A stretch of 64,000 nucleotides of DNA from Maniola hyperantus (GCF_902806685.2 NC_048538.1:806001-870000); one strand, 5' to 3'. Shown: positions 1-10,700, numbered from the stretch's first letter. Notes: a model not told the origin generated them from the sequence alone. Numbers and translations: made by a program.

Positions 1-112
1 TCAAAATAGGTAATAAATTACACTTTTTTATTGTCGATTGTTGGATTTGTCAGATATAAGTAGTCGTGATAATTTTTACGCGAACTTAAAACTAAAGCTA
101 CGAGCTAATTAT
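1..112 (-). mobile_element. LINE-J 3' end, cut by window edge
   Basis: The same stretch recurs at 48144-48340 (-), 22909-22976 (-) and 20851-21020 (+). Read on the minus strand, each copy ends in an AATAAA-type signal followed by short TTTGACT-like repeats, as a LINE 3' UTR does. This copy lacks its tail because the window starts inside it. No coding sequence remains. The clade is not identified. Confidence 0.6.
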
Positions 113-171
113 ATATTACAAGTATATGTATTATGTAAGTGTACAAATGTACATGTTTTTTTTAATTCAGA

Positions 172-494
172 TACAAGTTAGCCCTTGACTGCAATCTCAC
201 CTGGTGGTAAGTGATGATGCAGTCTAAGATGGAAGCGGGCTAACCCGGAAGGGGTATGTTAGTTTTTATTAAACCTATGCCCTTTTGGTTTCTTAATGGC
301 ATTGCAGCGGAACGCTAAATCGCTTGGCGGCACGGCTTTTGCCGGTAAGGTAGTAGCTAGCCACGGCTGAAGCCTCCTACCAGGCCAGACCAGAAATTTA
401 AAAATTATGAAATTCCAAACCCCTGCCGGGAATCGAACCCGGGACCTCCCACTAATAAGACCACAGTGCTTACCACTGCACCAGGGAGGTCGTC
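172..494 (-). mobile_element. S1 tRNA-derived SINE, near full length
   Basis: On the minus strand it starts GACGACCTCCCTGG and carries an A box (TGGTGCAGTGG) and a B box (GGTTCGATTCC) about 40 bases apart, the internal RNA polymerase III promoter of tRNA-derived SINEs. The body and 3' part match copies at 41145 and 43796. The A box and B box look intact, so transcription is conceivable. It has no coding capacity and would depend on a LINE for mobility. Confidence 0.85.
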
Positions 495-606
495 ATGCAA
501 AAAATCACTTCGATCCGTTGCTCCGTTGCGACGTGATTGAAGGACAAACCAACAAATCACAAAACCAATAAATCAACAAACAAACACACTTTCGCATTTA
601 TACTAT
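495..606 (-). mobile_element. Hel-A fragment
   Basis: This is the 5' part of the Hel-A family on the minus strand, ending in CACTTTCGCATTTATA. It abuts the S1 head exactly, so S1 may have inserted into it or a deletion joined the two. The 3' CTAG end is missing. Confidence 0.7.
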
Positions 607-616
607 GGGTAGGGAT

Positions 617-733
617 AGTACGCGACAGGTCGAGATGGCAATCGGGAATGGATGACGAGCACGCGTGACGTAGGTACGTTGTGCGGGGCCCCCCGCCCCA
701 TACCCCGATTGCTATCTGGACCTGTCACGTACT
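617..733. mobile_element. MITE-U (internally deleted copy)
   Basis: The left end AGTACGCGACAGGTCGAGAT pairs imperfectly with the right end around CCCGATTGCTATCTGGACC...CACGTACT. The longer copy at 35271-35426 has the same ends and a GC-rich core. The core here is shorter. It is a non-coding inverted-repeat element whose superfamily is not determined. Confidence 0.6.
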
Positions 734-773
734 TATATACTCATGGTATTGGATTTTTAGCCAGAGTAGGGTA

Positions 774-944
774 TAAGTCCCGCAAATTGCTAATGCGCGT
801 GGCCACCATTTTAGTGACGTCAGCACTAGACAGAAGTTTCGAGCTGATGGTATATTTTTATTTCGGCTGACGTCAAAATGACGTCATTTCGATGTTAATG
901 AGACATGGTTCCACTTCCAGCGTAATAGCAATTTGCGGGACTTA
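774..944 (+). mobile_element. MITE-M, 171 bp, TA target
   Basis: Terminal inverted repeats TAAGTCCCGCAAATTGCTA and its complement bound the element. The left flank is TA and the right flank TG (a decayed TA), as for Tc1/mariner-like MITEs. The interior holds three TGACGTCA palindromes (815-822, 868-875, 879-886). Related copies lie at 7382, 34600 and 56108. It is non-coding. Confidence 0.8.
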
Positions 945-1344
945 TGTAATGATCTGGAACGAGCCGTCCGAACCGCCTGACGTCACCCGTCAATCAATCA
1001 TCGTATTAATCAAGCCAATAATTGACATTTGCGAGTTCAAATACCTAGCGCGTGACCTTGGAATATCGCGCGAAGGTCAGAGACGAATAGAGATCGATTT
1101 AAAAGCCTGGGAATATTAATATTTTAACTAGATCGCAATCAATTGAGGAGTTTATTTTTCCCACGTTTTCCTTAGATAAGTACTTAAAACCTATTCGGAG
1201 AAACGCGTAAGCGCCGCGATTTGTCCGGCGCTTTAGATGTTCTGGAGCGCGCGGTGACAAGGTCCTACGGGACCTATGGCCTATAGTGCGTATTTCAGTG
1301 AGAAGCTACTTAATTGACCTTTTAAGTCAGTTAAGAAAAAAAAG
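945..1344. other. No gene or recognised repeat
   Basis: This is unique-looking sequence. A further TGACGTCA lies at 978-985, just outside MITE-M. GC-rich patches sit near 1200-1290. The open frame at 892-1119 overlaps the MITE-M end and looks like chance. Confidence 0.5.
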
Positions 1345-1538
1345 CGGCCAAGTTACCATCCTACTAGCAAAGCCTTGCCGCTAAGCGATTAAGCGTTCCG
1401 GTACGATGCCGTGTAGAAACCAAAAGGGTATGGGTTTAATAAAAACTGCCACATCCCTTCCAGGTTAGTCCGCATCCATCTTAGATTGCATCATCACTTA
1501 CCACCAGCTGAAATTGCAGTCAAGGGCTAACTTGTATC
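1345..1538 (+). mobile_element. S1 SINE, 5'-truncated
   Basis: This is the body and 3' part of S1, from the GTTACCATCCTAC region to AAGGGCTAACTTGTA. The tRNA-like head with its A and B boxes is absent, as expected of a 5'-truncated retrocopy. Confidence 0.8.
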
Positions 1539-1637
1539 AAGAAAAACTGTAACAGTCCAGCAGCTAGATAATAATATAGTGTGATATTATTAGTAGATAA
1601 TAGATATAACTTCGTTCCCGCATCCGTTGCGGCATCG

Positions 1638-1742
1638 ATCTGTTTTGTCTGTCTCGCTGTCAGGTGTCTGTCACAGTCCATCAACTGTCCCGCGCAAATT
1701 GAATTGTGTTTATTTTTGTACCTCTCTTATATTTGCTATATT
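1638..1742 (+). repeat. Left copy of an 823-bp-spaced direct repeat
   Basis: This stretch resembles 2461-2584 in the same orientation, sharing ATCTGTTT, CACAGTCCATCAAC and a TTTATTTT-GTAC block. The two copies bracket the R-element at 1859-2432, so together they may form one larger transposon with terminal or subterminal direct repeats. Confidence 0.55.
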
Positions 1743-1858
1743 CTGCCGAATTACTCAGTAGATATCATCGATATAAATGACAAGATACGTTTGCCGTTGA
1801 TCGTATGCTGTTTAACCATCCGTTGTGGCCTCAGAACAAGGACTGTTAAACTGACTGA

Positions 1859-2432
1859 CATTTAAGCTCTTGTTAGAACGTGACATTTTATTTTAATTTT
1901 TTTTTAATTTGACTAACCAACAACATTTACACATACACAAGTATTTACATACAAAAGGATTTATAACTAAAGGACACATAACATAAACGTTAACAACTGG
2001 CTAGTACAAAAGATTTAGGTACAATGATGTTATGACTTTAAAGGGCAGTAAAGTAAAGCAAAATGTAATAAGGAATTAGCACGTTAAATCGATTGAGTCT
2101 CATTACAAACTGATTAATTAGTTCCCTTTCGTAGGGAGATAATGACGTTACGACGAAAGCAGGTTGTCGTAGAATTAAAAATATTTAGCTGTCGATCTTT
2201 CTGATGAAGCGTATTAAATTGATGACAAATGCGATTGAGGAAAGAGTGCGTTGTGTTTGTTTAAAATGATTATGTTTTGTCCTTATCACCGCGGCCACTT
2301 TTTTTTGTTTGCCAAAATGTATTTGTACGTGAGTATTTGACAACGTGAAGTGTAGAAGGAATGACATTTCACAAGTAAGAAAATCTGCTTGAGCGAGAGG
2401 GACTGAGGGGGCCACGCTAGTTGCATACCTGT
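1859..2432 (-). mobile_element. R-element copy with internal insertion
   Basis: Segments 1859-1890 and 2263-2432 match, in inverse orientation and in order, the copy at 38783-39103. The 372 bases between them (1891-2262) are absent from the other copy, so this copy carries an insertion or the other a deletion. No coding sequence is visible; the two overlapping minus-strand frames here are chance. Confidence 0.6.
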
Positions 2433-2460
2433 GGTTGTGGCACATAGATCTAAGTATTTC

Positions 2461-2584
2461 ATCTGTTTCATCTGTCCCGCGTTGTCAAAATATTATGTTC
2501 ATCACAGACCACAGTCCATCAACAGTCGCCGCGTAAATCGTATTGTCTTTATTTTCGTACATCTTCAATTTGCTAGGTATATTT
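2461..2584 (+). repeat. Right copy of the direct repeat
   Basis: This is the partner of 1638-1742, with several mismatches and small gaps, so the duplication is not recent. Confidence 0.55.
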
Positions 2585-3425
2585 AGCCTTTACGCAGTTT
2601 TAATGTTTCGTGGTAGGCTCGAAAAATAGAATAAAAGATGGCAGCGTCAAATCAGCTGTACTGTTTGTCGGCCATATTTAAATACGAATGGAAGTGAGAA
2701 TGGAAGTAACCTTACTTTCGTCTGAAAGAAGATGCGAGCTACTCTTAAGTTATGCCTTAAGAAAGTTTAGTTCAAAAATTAAAAAATGTAGAGTTCTGTT
2801 GTTATTGTAGAGACAAACTAACCATTGATTATGTTCTGTGGAACCAATCCATACTTATTAAGTAAGGTATTGGGAAACCCCTTATTCATGGGACACTAAT
2901 ACCCTGTTACCTTACATTACATCACAGGAGGACTACATAACTCCATCCGATGTTATCAATATCCTTATAAGAGATTGATTAAACAGATTTCTCGTTATAA
3001 TTTTAATATCACTTCAATAATGTATTAACTTCCCACACAATTGAATTTAAACCTTATTCCCTTAAGTTTAGAGTTTATTTTAGAAGTGTGAGTATAAGTT
3101 GTGCAATATAAAATATGCAGTGTAATTATATCGAATCTGCCTGCTTGTCTGTCAGTATGTCAATCAAAGGCGACGCGGCAGTGATGCGGATCGATTGGTA
3201 CACACGGCCACATATAATTTTATCTGTAATAGTAACTCTAACCCTTATGTTAGGAGCAATAAGGCTGATAATACTAAATGATGGAAATTCGATGTGTTGT
3301 CCACTATACTTAACGGTGGACTTGAATCTATATTTTATCAGGGTTTGAGTAAGTAATATTAAAAGATTTTTTGGGCTTTTTTAGTTGCCATGGCGCCTAA
3401 ATTAGGTAGGTATATCTATGTACTT
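2585..3425. other. No gene or recognised repeat
   Basis: AT-rich sequence. The 77-codon frame at 3115-3348 has no recognisable motif and no flanking splice logic that I can support. Confidence 0.5.
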
Positions 3426-3472
3426 AAATAAATAAAATAAAATAAAATAGAGATAGAGAGACAAATAAAGAG

Positions 3473-3587
3473 ATGGCGAGATATTTTTGCCCAAAATGTA
3501 GGACCGGATTGGATGAGGAAAGCTCGGGATAGGGAGCTTTGGAGAGATTTGGGGGAGGCCTACGCCATTGAGGCGACTAATATGTGA
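3473..3587 (+). pseudogene. RTE-like LINE pol C-terminal remnant
   Basis: One frame reads a C-terminal tail of the type WMRKARDRELWRDLGEAY, ending at a TGA (3585-3587). This is the conserved last segment of RTE-type endonuclease/reverse transcriptases. Only about 35 residues survive; the polymerase domain is absent. A (AAATA)n stretch lies just upstream at about 3427-3449. Confidence 0.7.
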
Positions 3588-3746
3588 GTGAATATACAAT
3601 AATTGTACAACGTAATTAAATATTTAAACATAAATTTTGACATTAAATACTAATTTTATTATGACGATGAACGAACTGATGCAACTGATATATTTTTTGA
3701 ATTGATGAATTAAAATAAATAAATTATTGTAATAATATTTTAAAGT

Positions 3747-3899
3747 GGTAATGTCGTTAAGTTTGTTTGTAAAAGGGGGTAATCTCTGGAACCACTGAAT
3801 CGATTTTGAAAATTCTTTCACCAATCGAAAGCTACATTATTTCTGAGTGGCATAGGCTATATTATATACACGCGGGCGAAGCCGCGGGGATCAGCTAGT
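3747..3899 (+). mobile_element. Hel-L Helitron-like element
   Basis: It ends with a GC-rich hairpin (CGCGGGCGAAGCCGCGG) about ten bases before CTAGT, the Helitron 3' signature. The body (GGTAATCTCTGGAACC...) matches copies at 11887 and 55265. The 5' boundary is unclear. It is non-autonomous. Confidence 0.75.
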
Positions 3900-4887
3900 A
3901 GGAGATATAATTGTAATTGAAATTAACGTATTAGATAAAAAAGACTTTTTTTTTTTTATTTACTTGCAGCAAGATTGACAGCAAGTATATAGCCCGTGTG
4001 CTCAATTCAGATGTAACAACGGCTATTTGTTAATATTCACTCTCATGTCACGTTTACAACTGTGTTTCACCTATAATGTCGTGTTGGTATTAACTTCTAG
4101 GACGTTGGAAGACTATTGCAGGGTACGATGCGATATCGTACTGCTATTTTGTTTGATATAATATGATTTACCTATATTTTACCATCCTATTATTTATGTA
4201 TGTTATGAAAACGTCCATTCATATCTTAGCTATAATATTCTTACTTCTTACTAAATTATATTATGTCACGAAGGCCTTCATACATCTTAATTGTTTAAAA
4301 ATTATAATAATTAGTAAACTAATGAGTTTAAGTTGTGAAAATGGGTATGGAAATAAGCTTATTTATAAACTTAAAATGCTTTTATAAAATAATGTCTACT
4401 AATTAAATTTAAGTATTTCAATAAAATATTACAAATAGGCATAATATATAATAATATGTGGGTTGTAAAATTTGTGAATTGATTTGCATAGCATTTTTTA
4501 TTTATATTTGAATAAACATTATTTTCAAATTTATTATGTTGAGCAATTTAGTAGTCTGTATATAGATATTTGGTCTAATAAAAAATAATCTCATAAAAAT
4601 AACTCATTTTCTGTATATTATGTTTGAGAGAGCATGCCAGTGACATTTGCAGCCTTTGCAATGCTTTCCTCTCAATTTATATGATACGTAGATGTAGTAC
4701 AAGTAGGTACACAAGGTTTAGAAGTACTTACCTATTTCTTCTTTATTATTTTAACCGTCCTAAATTAACAATTTAAAGAATATTAAAAGCAGTTTGATAG
4801 AGAAACTGTATACAAATATTATATTCTCTATCTTTTCATGTTATTTTTTTTATTTGGAACAACAGTTTTAACTTTTACAATTTAACT
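3900..4887. other. AT-rich, no gene seen
   Basis: Mostly A/T runs, including a T run at about 3949-3957. The 74-codon frame at 4163-4387 is hydrophobic only because of the T-rich composition. Confidence 0.5.
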
Positions 4888-5090
4888 TCCAAATATATAA
4901 AAGAAAAAGGTGACTGACTGACTGACTGATCTAACAACGCACAGCTTAAACTACTGGACGTATCGGACTGAAATTTGGCATGCAGATAACTATTATGACG
5001 TAGGCATCCGCGAAGAAAGGATTTTTGAAAAGGGGCTTGAAATTTGTGTAGTCCACGCGGACAAAGTCGCGAGCATAAGCTAAAAGCTAG
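4888..5090 (+). mobile_element. Hel-B Helitron-like element
   Basis: It starts TCCAAATATATAAAAG, runs through the TGACTGACTGACTGA motif, and ends in the hairpin CGCGGACAAAGTCGCG and CTAG followed by T. Eight extra bases (TAAAAGCT) separate the hairpin from the final CTAG. Its length is close to the family's ~215 bp. Confidence 0.8.
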
Positions 5091-5261
5091 TCAGGTATGA
5101 ATTTCCAGACAAGATATCGGTAGTAGTAAAAATGGTTACATTACATTAGTATTGTCAATTTTGTTTTATGGCTTATCGACACCATCGGCGCGGAATAATT
5201 GCAATGCTGACCTTTAGTCGCTATGCAAATCCGTCGCTAGGCCTTGACGATCACGGTGAGA

Positions 5262-5425
5262 ATTGCAAAAGGCAAAAGACCCCCACTAGGTGGACGGACA
5301 ACATCAGACGAGTCGCAGGGAGTCGCTGGATCCAGGCGGCGCAAAACCGTGGCGTGTGGAAGTCCCTACAAGAGACCTATGTCCAGCAGTGGACGTTTAT
5401 TGGTTGATGATGATGAAATGATTAT
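5262..5425 (+). pseudogene. RTE LINE 3' end, pol C-terminus
   Basis: The frame ends WKSLQETYVQQWTFIG and is preceded by RWTDNIRRVAGSRWIQAAQ, the typical RTE-clade polymerase C-terminus. It stops at a TGA, followed by (TGATGA) trinucleotides that act as the family's 3' tail. Upstream residues of the 79-codon frame do not fit the family. It is a 5'-truncated remnant. Confidence 0.8.
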
Positions 5426-5703
5426 CTATTGAGTTTCGGAGGTATTCAACTATCCACTATTCACGTCAAAGCGATTCGCCCCCGTCCGGGCCGTCAAAAC
5501 ACCGAGGCTGGGAATTTTGAATTTTGAAACTGCGGCGGACCGACAGCGAAATTAACTATTTTCGATGAACGCCACAATTTCAGGCTTCGCGAATACAGTC
5601 GCGGCCCTTACTATTAATGTTTTTTGCTTAAATGAGACTAGTAGGTAGGTATCAGGACTAGGAAAATTGTTGGACTTATTTATTTAGAATTCTTTATTCC
5701 CAA

Positions 5704-5916
5704 CTAGCTTATCCTTGCGACTTCGTCCGCGTGGACTGCACAAATTTCAAACCCCTATTTCACCCCCTTAGGCTTAGGGGTTGAATTTTCAAAAATCATT
5801 TCTTTGCGGATGCTTACGTCATAATACTGCATGCCAAATTTCAGCCCGATCCGTCCAGTAGTTTGAGCTGTGCGTTGATAGATCAGTCAGTCACCTTTTC
5901 CTTTTATATATTTAGA
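5704..5916 (-). mobile_element. Hel-B with intact A|T-flanked ends
   Basis: On the minus strand it runs from TCTAAATATATAAAAGG to CTAG. The flanks are A on the left and T on the right, so the insertion is exactly between A and T as for Helitrons. The element is 213 bp and non-coding. Confidence 0.85.
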
Positions 5917-6010
5917 TTAATATACTCAAAAAACAATATAAAATACAGAAGAACTATTGCTAGTTGAAGAACTAGATCATGCTAGGTTTATAGAAATAGG
6001 TTTATTTATT

Positions 6011-6055
6011 ACTAGCGACCCGCTCTAGCTTCGCACGGGTTGTTTATTAAATTTT
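6011..6055 (-). mobile_element. Helitron-like 3' end fragment (Hel-V)
   Basis: ACTAGCGACCCGCTCTAGCT followed by TCGCACGGGT has the CTAG end and a GC-rich hairpin like the other Helitron families, but its body is different and short. Confidence 0.45.
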
Positions 6056-6095
6056 AATTTAAAAAAAAACGTTGTCCATATCACGTTGACTTATA

Positions 6096-6208
6096 GTTAT
6101 CTAAATGTTAAATTCATGTTCCGTCCTTTTTTAACATTATTAAAAAGAAAAGGATGCAGATACGCTAAATTTAGTTTAGAGAAAGACAATAGAATCAGCG
6201 CCAATCAC
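6096..6208 (+). mobile_element. MITE-O, 3' part
   Basis: This matches the last ~110 bp of MITE-O, including AAAAGGATGCAGATAC and the terminal GAATCAGCGCC. The 5' two thirds are missing. Confidence 0.7.
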
Positions 6209-6698
6209 ACGCTAAATTTAGTTGAATGTGTTTCTTTTAGTGTCGCTTTTCCATTTCTTCGAGTTTTAAAACCATATCTATACGTAGTTAGCTTTTCACT
6301 TAAAAAAATAAAAGCTAGGGGTGAATCAAAATAAAGTTCGTGCAGCGAAATCTAATATTTTGTGATAGCTATAAGAGTAGAGAGAGACCCATCACCCATG
6401 GTAGGGGTCCGGCTTGTGTTGTCGGCGTTTTACAAAACAATATCTGCCGTCAATCAGCCCAGCCAACATGGCGGCCAATCGGCCATCTACGCAATTTGCT
6501 CGCCAACAGTTTACCGCACATCCTATTCATTCTCAATAAATAATCACATTGGTTATACTATTTGTGCTTATAGCTTTTCTTTTAAACATAGCAAAAAGCT
6601 AATAGGTAATTGCGAGACTTGCGAGACTCTTGCTGCAAGATCAAGACCAAGACTGGGAGCGCAATACGAAGACCAAGACCAAGAGCAGTGGCCCTACC
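6209..6698. other. No gene seen
   Basis: Overlapping open frames of 67-129 codons occur here, but they run into MITE-S and have no motif. Near 6635-6685 there is a short CAAGACCAAGA-type repeat that recurs at about 6877-6900, on the far side of MITE-S. Confidence 0.5.
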
Positions 6699-6868
6699 GG
6701 GGTTGTTTGACAGCTACAATGTCACGATCGCAATCATCTCTGATTGGTTAATGCTCGCTCACTATTGGCTACAATGCATTGTTGCAACAAGAATGGCACA
6801 AATTCAGCCAATCAGAACAATTGAGATTGTAATAATGATTGATGCAGGTTTTAGACAATCGCCCTACA
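6699..6868 (+). mobile_element. MITE-S
   Basis: The copy runs from about CCTACCGGGG to CGCCCTAC. The interior matches 43338-43502 (+) and parts of 31112-31207 (-) and 31663-31722 (+). It contains CCAAT-rich motifs (TGATTGG, CCAATCAG). The ends are only partly inverted; the superfamily is unknown. Confidence 0.6.
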
Positions 6869-6943
6869 GGTGTATTGGCGCAAGACCAAGACCAAGACTG
6901 GCTAAGTCTCGTCTTGTTTTTGCATTTGGGCAACACTACTTAC

Positions 6944-7043
6944 AACGCACATAACTCCGAAAAATTAGAGGTGCGTGCCCGGGATTGAACACCTGATCTC
7001 CCGAATAGGAGGCTGACATCTTAACCACTAGGCTCTCCGGCTT
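6944..7043 (-). mobile_element. SE SINE, head part
   Basis: On the minus strand it shows the A box (TAGCCTAGTGGTTAAGATG-like) and a B box in GGTTCAATCCCGGG-like form, then the start of the body (AGTTATGTGCGTT). It is cut before the 3' part. Confidence 0.75.
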
Positions 7044-7132
7044 ACATACTGACATAGGCTACTTTTTATCCCGGAAAATCAAAGAGTTTCCATGGGATTT
7101 TAAAAACCTAAAATCACGGGCTAAAATCTAGT
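7044..7132 (+). mobile_element. Hel-A 3' part
   Basis: This is the body GACATAGGCTACTTTTTATC through to CTAGT, with the usual GC hairpin reduced to TCACGGGC. It directly abuts the SE copy. Confidence 0.65.
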
Positions 7133-7381
7133 CTACTGTCTGTATATAATGTTAAAATCTCAGGAACATAATTCAGCGAGCTGGATTTTTTCAATTTAGC
7201 TCGTAATAAACTACGTAATAGAGTGGGTAACTAATAAAACAAGCTAATCCGGTATATTGGCAGCTCGTGTCGTACTCCATTAACTTTTTGACTGACTGGA
7301 GCGATTCCTGATTGACTGATGCAATTAATTGGAACGGCTACTTAAAACAGTTAGTTTTATATAATACCGTGGTTCGTGATA

Positions 7382-7548
7382 TACGTCCCGCAAATTGCTA
7401 ATGCGCGTGGCCGCTATTTTAGTGATGTCAGCACTAGACTGAAGTTTCGAGCTCATGGTATATTTTTATTTCGGCTGACGTCAAAGTGTTGTCATTTCGA
7501 TGCTAATTAGACATGGTTCCTGCGCAATAGCAACTTTATTCGCAAACC
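7382..7548 (+). mobile_element. MITE-M, degenerate right end
   Basis: TA precedes TACGTCCCGCAAATTGCTA. The body matches the copy at 774, but one TGACGTCA has become TGATGTCA and another is lost. The right inverted repeat is decayed. Confidence 0.75.
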
Positions 7549-7788
7549 ATAGATACATTGGCATAGTCTATCTAAAAGCCCGATATGCCAAAGTGACGCG
7601 GAAGTAGAGGCCTTTCATTGAGCCAAACGTCGCAAGATCTCGATAAACGCATCGCCAGCGTGTTATTAACGCATATAGTTTACGATACGATGCGCGAACA
7701 GCGACGGATGATGCGCCCGCGCACCAATCTACGACCAGCTTCCTGGTACGGGGCCACGTGAAAGTTATGGCCGATAATTTTATTATTT

Positions 7789-7977
7789 ACTAGCTTATGC
7801 TCGCGACTTCATCCGCGTGGATTACACAAATTTCAACACCCAATTTCACTCCTTTAAGGGTTGAATTTTCAAAAATCCTTTCTTAGCGGATGCCTACGTC
7901 ATAATAGCTATCTGCATGCCAAACAGCCCGATCCGTCCAGTAATTTGAGCTGTGCGTTGATAGATCAGTCAGTCAGT
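7789..7977 (-). mobile_element. Hel-B, 5'-truncated
   Basis: It begins with ACTAG plus the hairpin (GCGACTTCATCCGCG) and runs to the TCAGTCAGTC motif, lacking the terminal TCTAAATATA part. Confidence 0.8.
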
Positions 7978-8090
7978 CGTCTGCCTGTCAGCGGGCTGTG
8001 TAATAGATACATTAACCGCTATAACATAAGTAGTAAAAATTTCAAAAAATGAAATGTTGAAAAAAAGGAGATTTAAAAAGTGTTATTCCT

Positions 8091-8145
8091 TGGTTATTAC
8101 GGAACCCTTCGTAAGCGGTCCGACTCGCACTTGACTGATTTTTAG
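8091..8145 (+). mobile_element. TE-C terminal fragment
   Basis: TTACGGAACCCTTCG then GACTCGCACTTGACTGATTTT corresponds to the last ~55 bp of TE-C. Confidence 0.6.
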
Positions 8146-8655
8146 ATTTACATGATGAATATCGTGACGTGTAAGGCGGATTAAGTAGGTATACTTACGT
8201 CGAGTGGAATAAAATGGTGTTACTGTTTACCAATAACATCGACATAAAATTATTTTTTTTAGGACGTAGGTAGGCCCTATACTAAATTTTTATAGTTTGC
8301 GTCTTTTGACAACCTTTTTGTTTAGTTATCTGTAAACAATATACATTAGCCGCGAGAGATACTGAAATCGCTTTTATTAGTTTAGGTTGGAAATGGTATT
8401 TTTCAAGTTGGCAAAGTCATCGCCACGCGATTAGCATTCCAGTATGATGACGGGACAAATCAGATCACAGAACACTAAAGTTATAGAAATGGTATATCTT
8501 ATCTTTACTTTAATACGGACACCGTGTGTGTCGCTGGTCTTGAGCAACTTGGCTAAACAAAAACGTTTAAGAATAATTATTCGAAAGAACATATCTCTAG
8601 CATCCAAAGCAAAGTAAATTAAACTGTAATGACATGCGAATAATCTCTTTATCGC
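8146..8655. other. No gene or recognised repeat
   Basis: AT-rich. The 93-codon minus-strand frame at 8431-8712 runs into Hel-A and is not supported as a gene. Confidence 0.5.
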
Positions 8656-8845
8656 TATACCCATATTATAAGTACAAAAGTGTGATTGTTTGTTAGTTTG
8701 TCCTTCAATCATGCCAAAACGGTTTGTTGTGATTTTTTTGCATGGAAATAGTTGAGGATCTGGAGGGTGACATAGGCTTTTTTATCTCGGAAAATCAATG
8801 ATTAGAAATTTAAAACCCAAATCCTCAGACGAAGTGTCGGGCTTT
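8656..8845 (+). mobile_element. Hel-A, diverged
   Basis: It starts near CCCATATTATAAGTACAAAA and contains GACATAGGCTTTTTTATC. It fades after a degenerate GACGAAGTGTCGGGC hairpin. The CTAG end is lost. Confidence 0.6.
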
Positions 8846-8975
8846 CAGATAAAAAATACAGCAAGGTACCTATACAGTACATAATTAAATAGTAGAAAGA
8901 AAGGCGAAAAAATGATAATTAACACTTCTACACTTAGGTATTCTGATTTCTTTGGTCAAAACCGATTAGCTTAGG

Positions 8976-9045
8976 GGGCCGTCATCATTCGATGTTAGCG
9001 TGTTTTCACAGCATTATCACTTACCATCAGGTAGGTATTACGTGC
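8976..9045 (+). mobile_element. SINE-like 3' tail fragment
   Basis: CATTATCACTTACCATCAGG resembles the 3' segment of S1 (ATCACTTACCACCAGGTGA). The head is absent. Confidence 0.4.
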
Positions 9046-10127
9046 TCATGTCAAGCTTTAAACCTGTCAACGATAAAAAAATCAGAACATGAATTTTACA
9101 TTTTACGACGACACCTCTAATCTTCATTAATTTTATAATCCTCATTACGGTTTGACGATCTCGAAGATCGAATCGTCACAGGGCACTACCGTTTATGTTT
9201 TTTTCGAAAAACATTTCCCTGATAACGACCTTTCAACCGTTCATAATGTGGAGCCGTTTATTGATTTTGTTTTGAATATTTTGGTCATAAAAACGTAATG
9301 TTAGTCTAAACAAGATTTGGAGATTTTTTAAACAACTTAAATGCACTTGATTTTTGGTTTTCACGACTTTTTGGTTGGCTTTGGTTGTTTTAACGGCAAC
9401 GTAGTTTAGTACCCAAGCAGTAAGCGGGTATTTCAGAGGTAGATTGGTATTTTATGTTTTATAGGTTTCATGTGGCAAAAAAGCAAAATTCAATATCGTC
9501 TATACTGTACCTACAAATATGATACCTAATTGTAATTTAGTTAAAAGAGTAGCTGTACTAAAACTTGAATTATTTTGCATTTAAAAAATATTATGAAAAA
9601 TAAAACATTTTTTTAATTTAGTCAATTTTTATCCGACTTCCAAAAAAGGTTTTCAATTTAGCCCGTTTTTTAGTACCTACTTATTAGTTTTTTGGGACTA
9701 AAACAAAATAAATGTTGTAGGTATTAGATTAACTTAAGCATTTTAACTGGTAATTTTTCAAGACTTGGTTTTCTGTCGTATCGAAATCGTGTCGTAAGAT
9801 AAAAATAGTCTGTTATTTGAACTGACCACACATAGTTATGTAAATAACCATTCATAAATAAACTAATCAAAAATAATTAAACGATGATTTAGATCTCCAT
9901 AGTTCGTTGTTTAATTTTGTTATTAGTTATGATAATTTTTAGTGATCCGTAGTCGAAAACGAAAACCGAACATTTATGGTCTCGCCTTGGTGATCTGCCC
10001 GTCTTTTACAGGCGTTTTATTATGAGTTGTAATACTAAAATTTACTACAGGTTGTAAGCAAAACAAGCTAAAAATAATAATAATAGGTAAGTAAATAGTA
10101 TTCTATTTACTATTGATTTAGTTCACG
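9046..10127. other. AT-rich, no gene seen
   Basis: About 1 kb without a family I recognise and without an open frame of note. Confidence 0.5.
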
Positions 10128-10293
10128 CTGTGCGAAAAGCGAATAATGATGCCACAATGCGTTAACGACAAATATTTTTCAATTTTTTACATACACAAAT
10201 AGACTAATTTCTCCTGGAAAATATTTCTTACATTAAAATTGAAAAATATTTGTCGTGTACGCACTGTGACGTCATTATTCACTTTCCGCACAG
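10128..10293. mobile_element. MITE-Q, 59-bp inverted repeats
   Basis: Left arm 10128-10186 (CTGTGCGAAAAGCGAATAAT...) pairs imperfectly with right arm 10235-10293. The arms include GACAAATATTTTTCAATTTT and a TGACGTCA at 10267-10274. The block after it (10294-10430) resembles 17735-17845, so the family may extend further. It is non-coding. Confidence 0.7.
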
Positions 10294-10430
10294 GCGGTGA
10301 CGTTAATAATTAATTATGTTAAAAATAAATAAAAATCATGATTTTTTAAATTATTTCTAGCCCAATAAACTACCACTGTAAAAAAAACCACATCATTTTA
10401 TGACTCCAGTCCAAGACCCTACTGGTCATT
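10294..10430 (+). repeat. Sequence shared with 17735-17845
   Basis: TGTTAAAAATAAATAAAAAT and CAGTCCAA-ACCCTA blocks occur in the same order in both places. This suggests one larger repeat that includes the right half of MITE-Q. Confidence 0.55.
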
Positions 10431-10540
10431 TTGTTGGTCAATTGATTGTCAAATAATTACGTACGTGAAACGTCCAGGTGTAATCCGTATACCTACCTAA
10501 TACCTAAGTATTTGATTTTGGCAAACAATAAAGAGTTTTT

Positions 10541-10597
10541 TTTATATTACGGAACACTGTCTATGCAAGACTTACTTGCACTTGACAGGTTTCTAAT
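10541..10597 (+). mobile_element. TE-C terminal fragment
   Basis: ATTACGGAACACTG followed by TTGCACTTGACAGGTTT fits the TE-C right end, with strong decay. Confidence 0.4.
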
Positions 10598-10634
10598 AAT
10601 TAATTTTCTATGATATTGAAATATATTTTATTGG

Positions 10635-10700
10635 GTGCTTACAATCGGTGATAGCGAACGGTGTGCTAAGTGTTATGGGTTCGATTTCCGGTTAGGGCGA
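10635..10700 (+). mobile_element. Decayed tRNA-like SINE head
   Basis: GGTGATAGCG and a B-box-like GGTTCGATTTCC about 35 bases later fit a SINE head. No body follows. Confidence 0.35.

Noticed and set aside
6362..6751. 129-codon frame
   Set aside because: Crosses into MITE-S, overlaps two other frames and has no motif.
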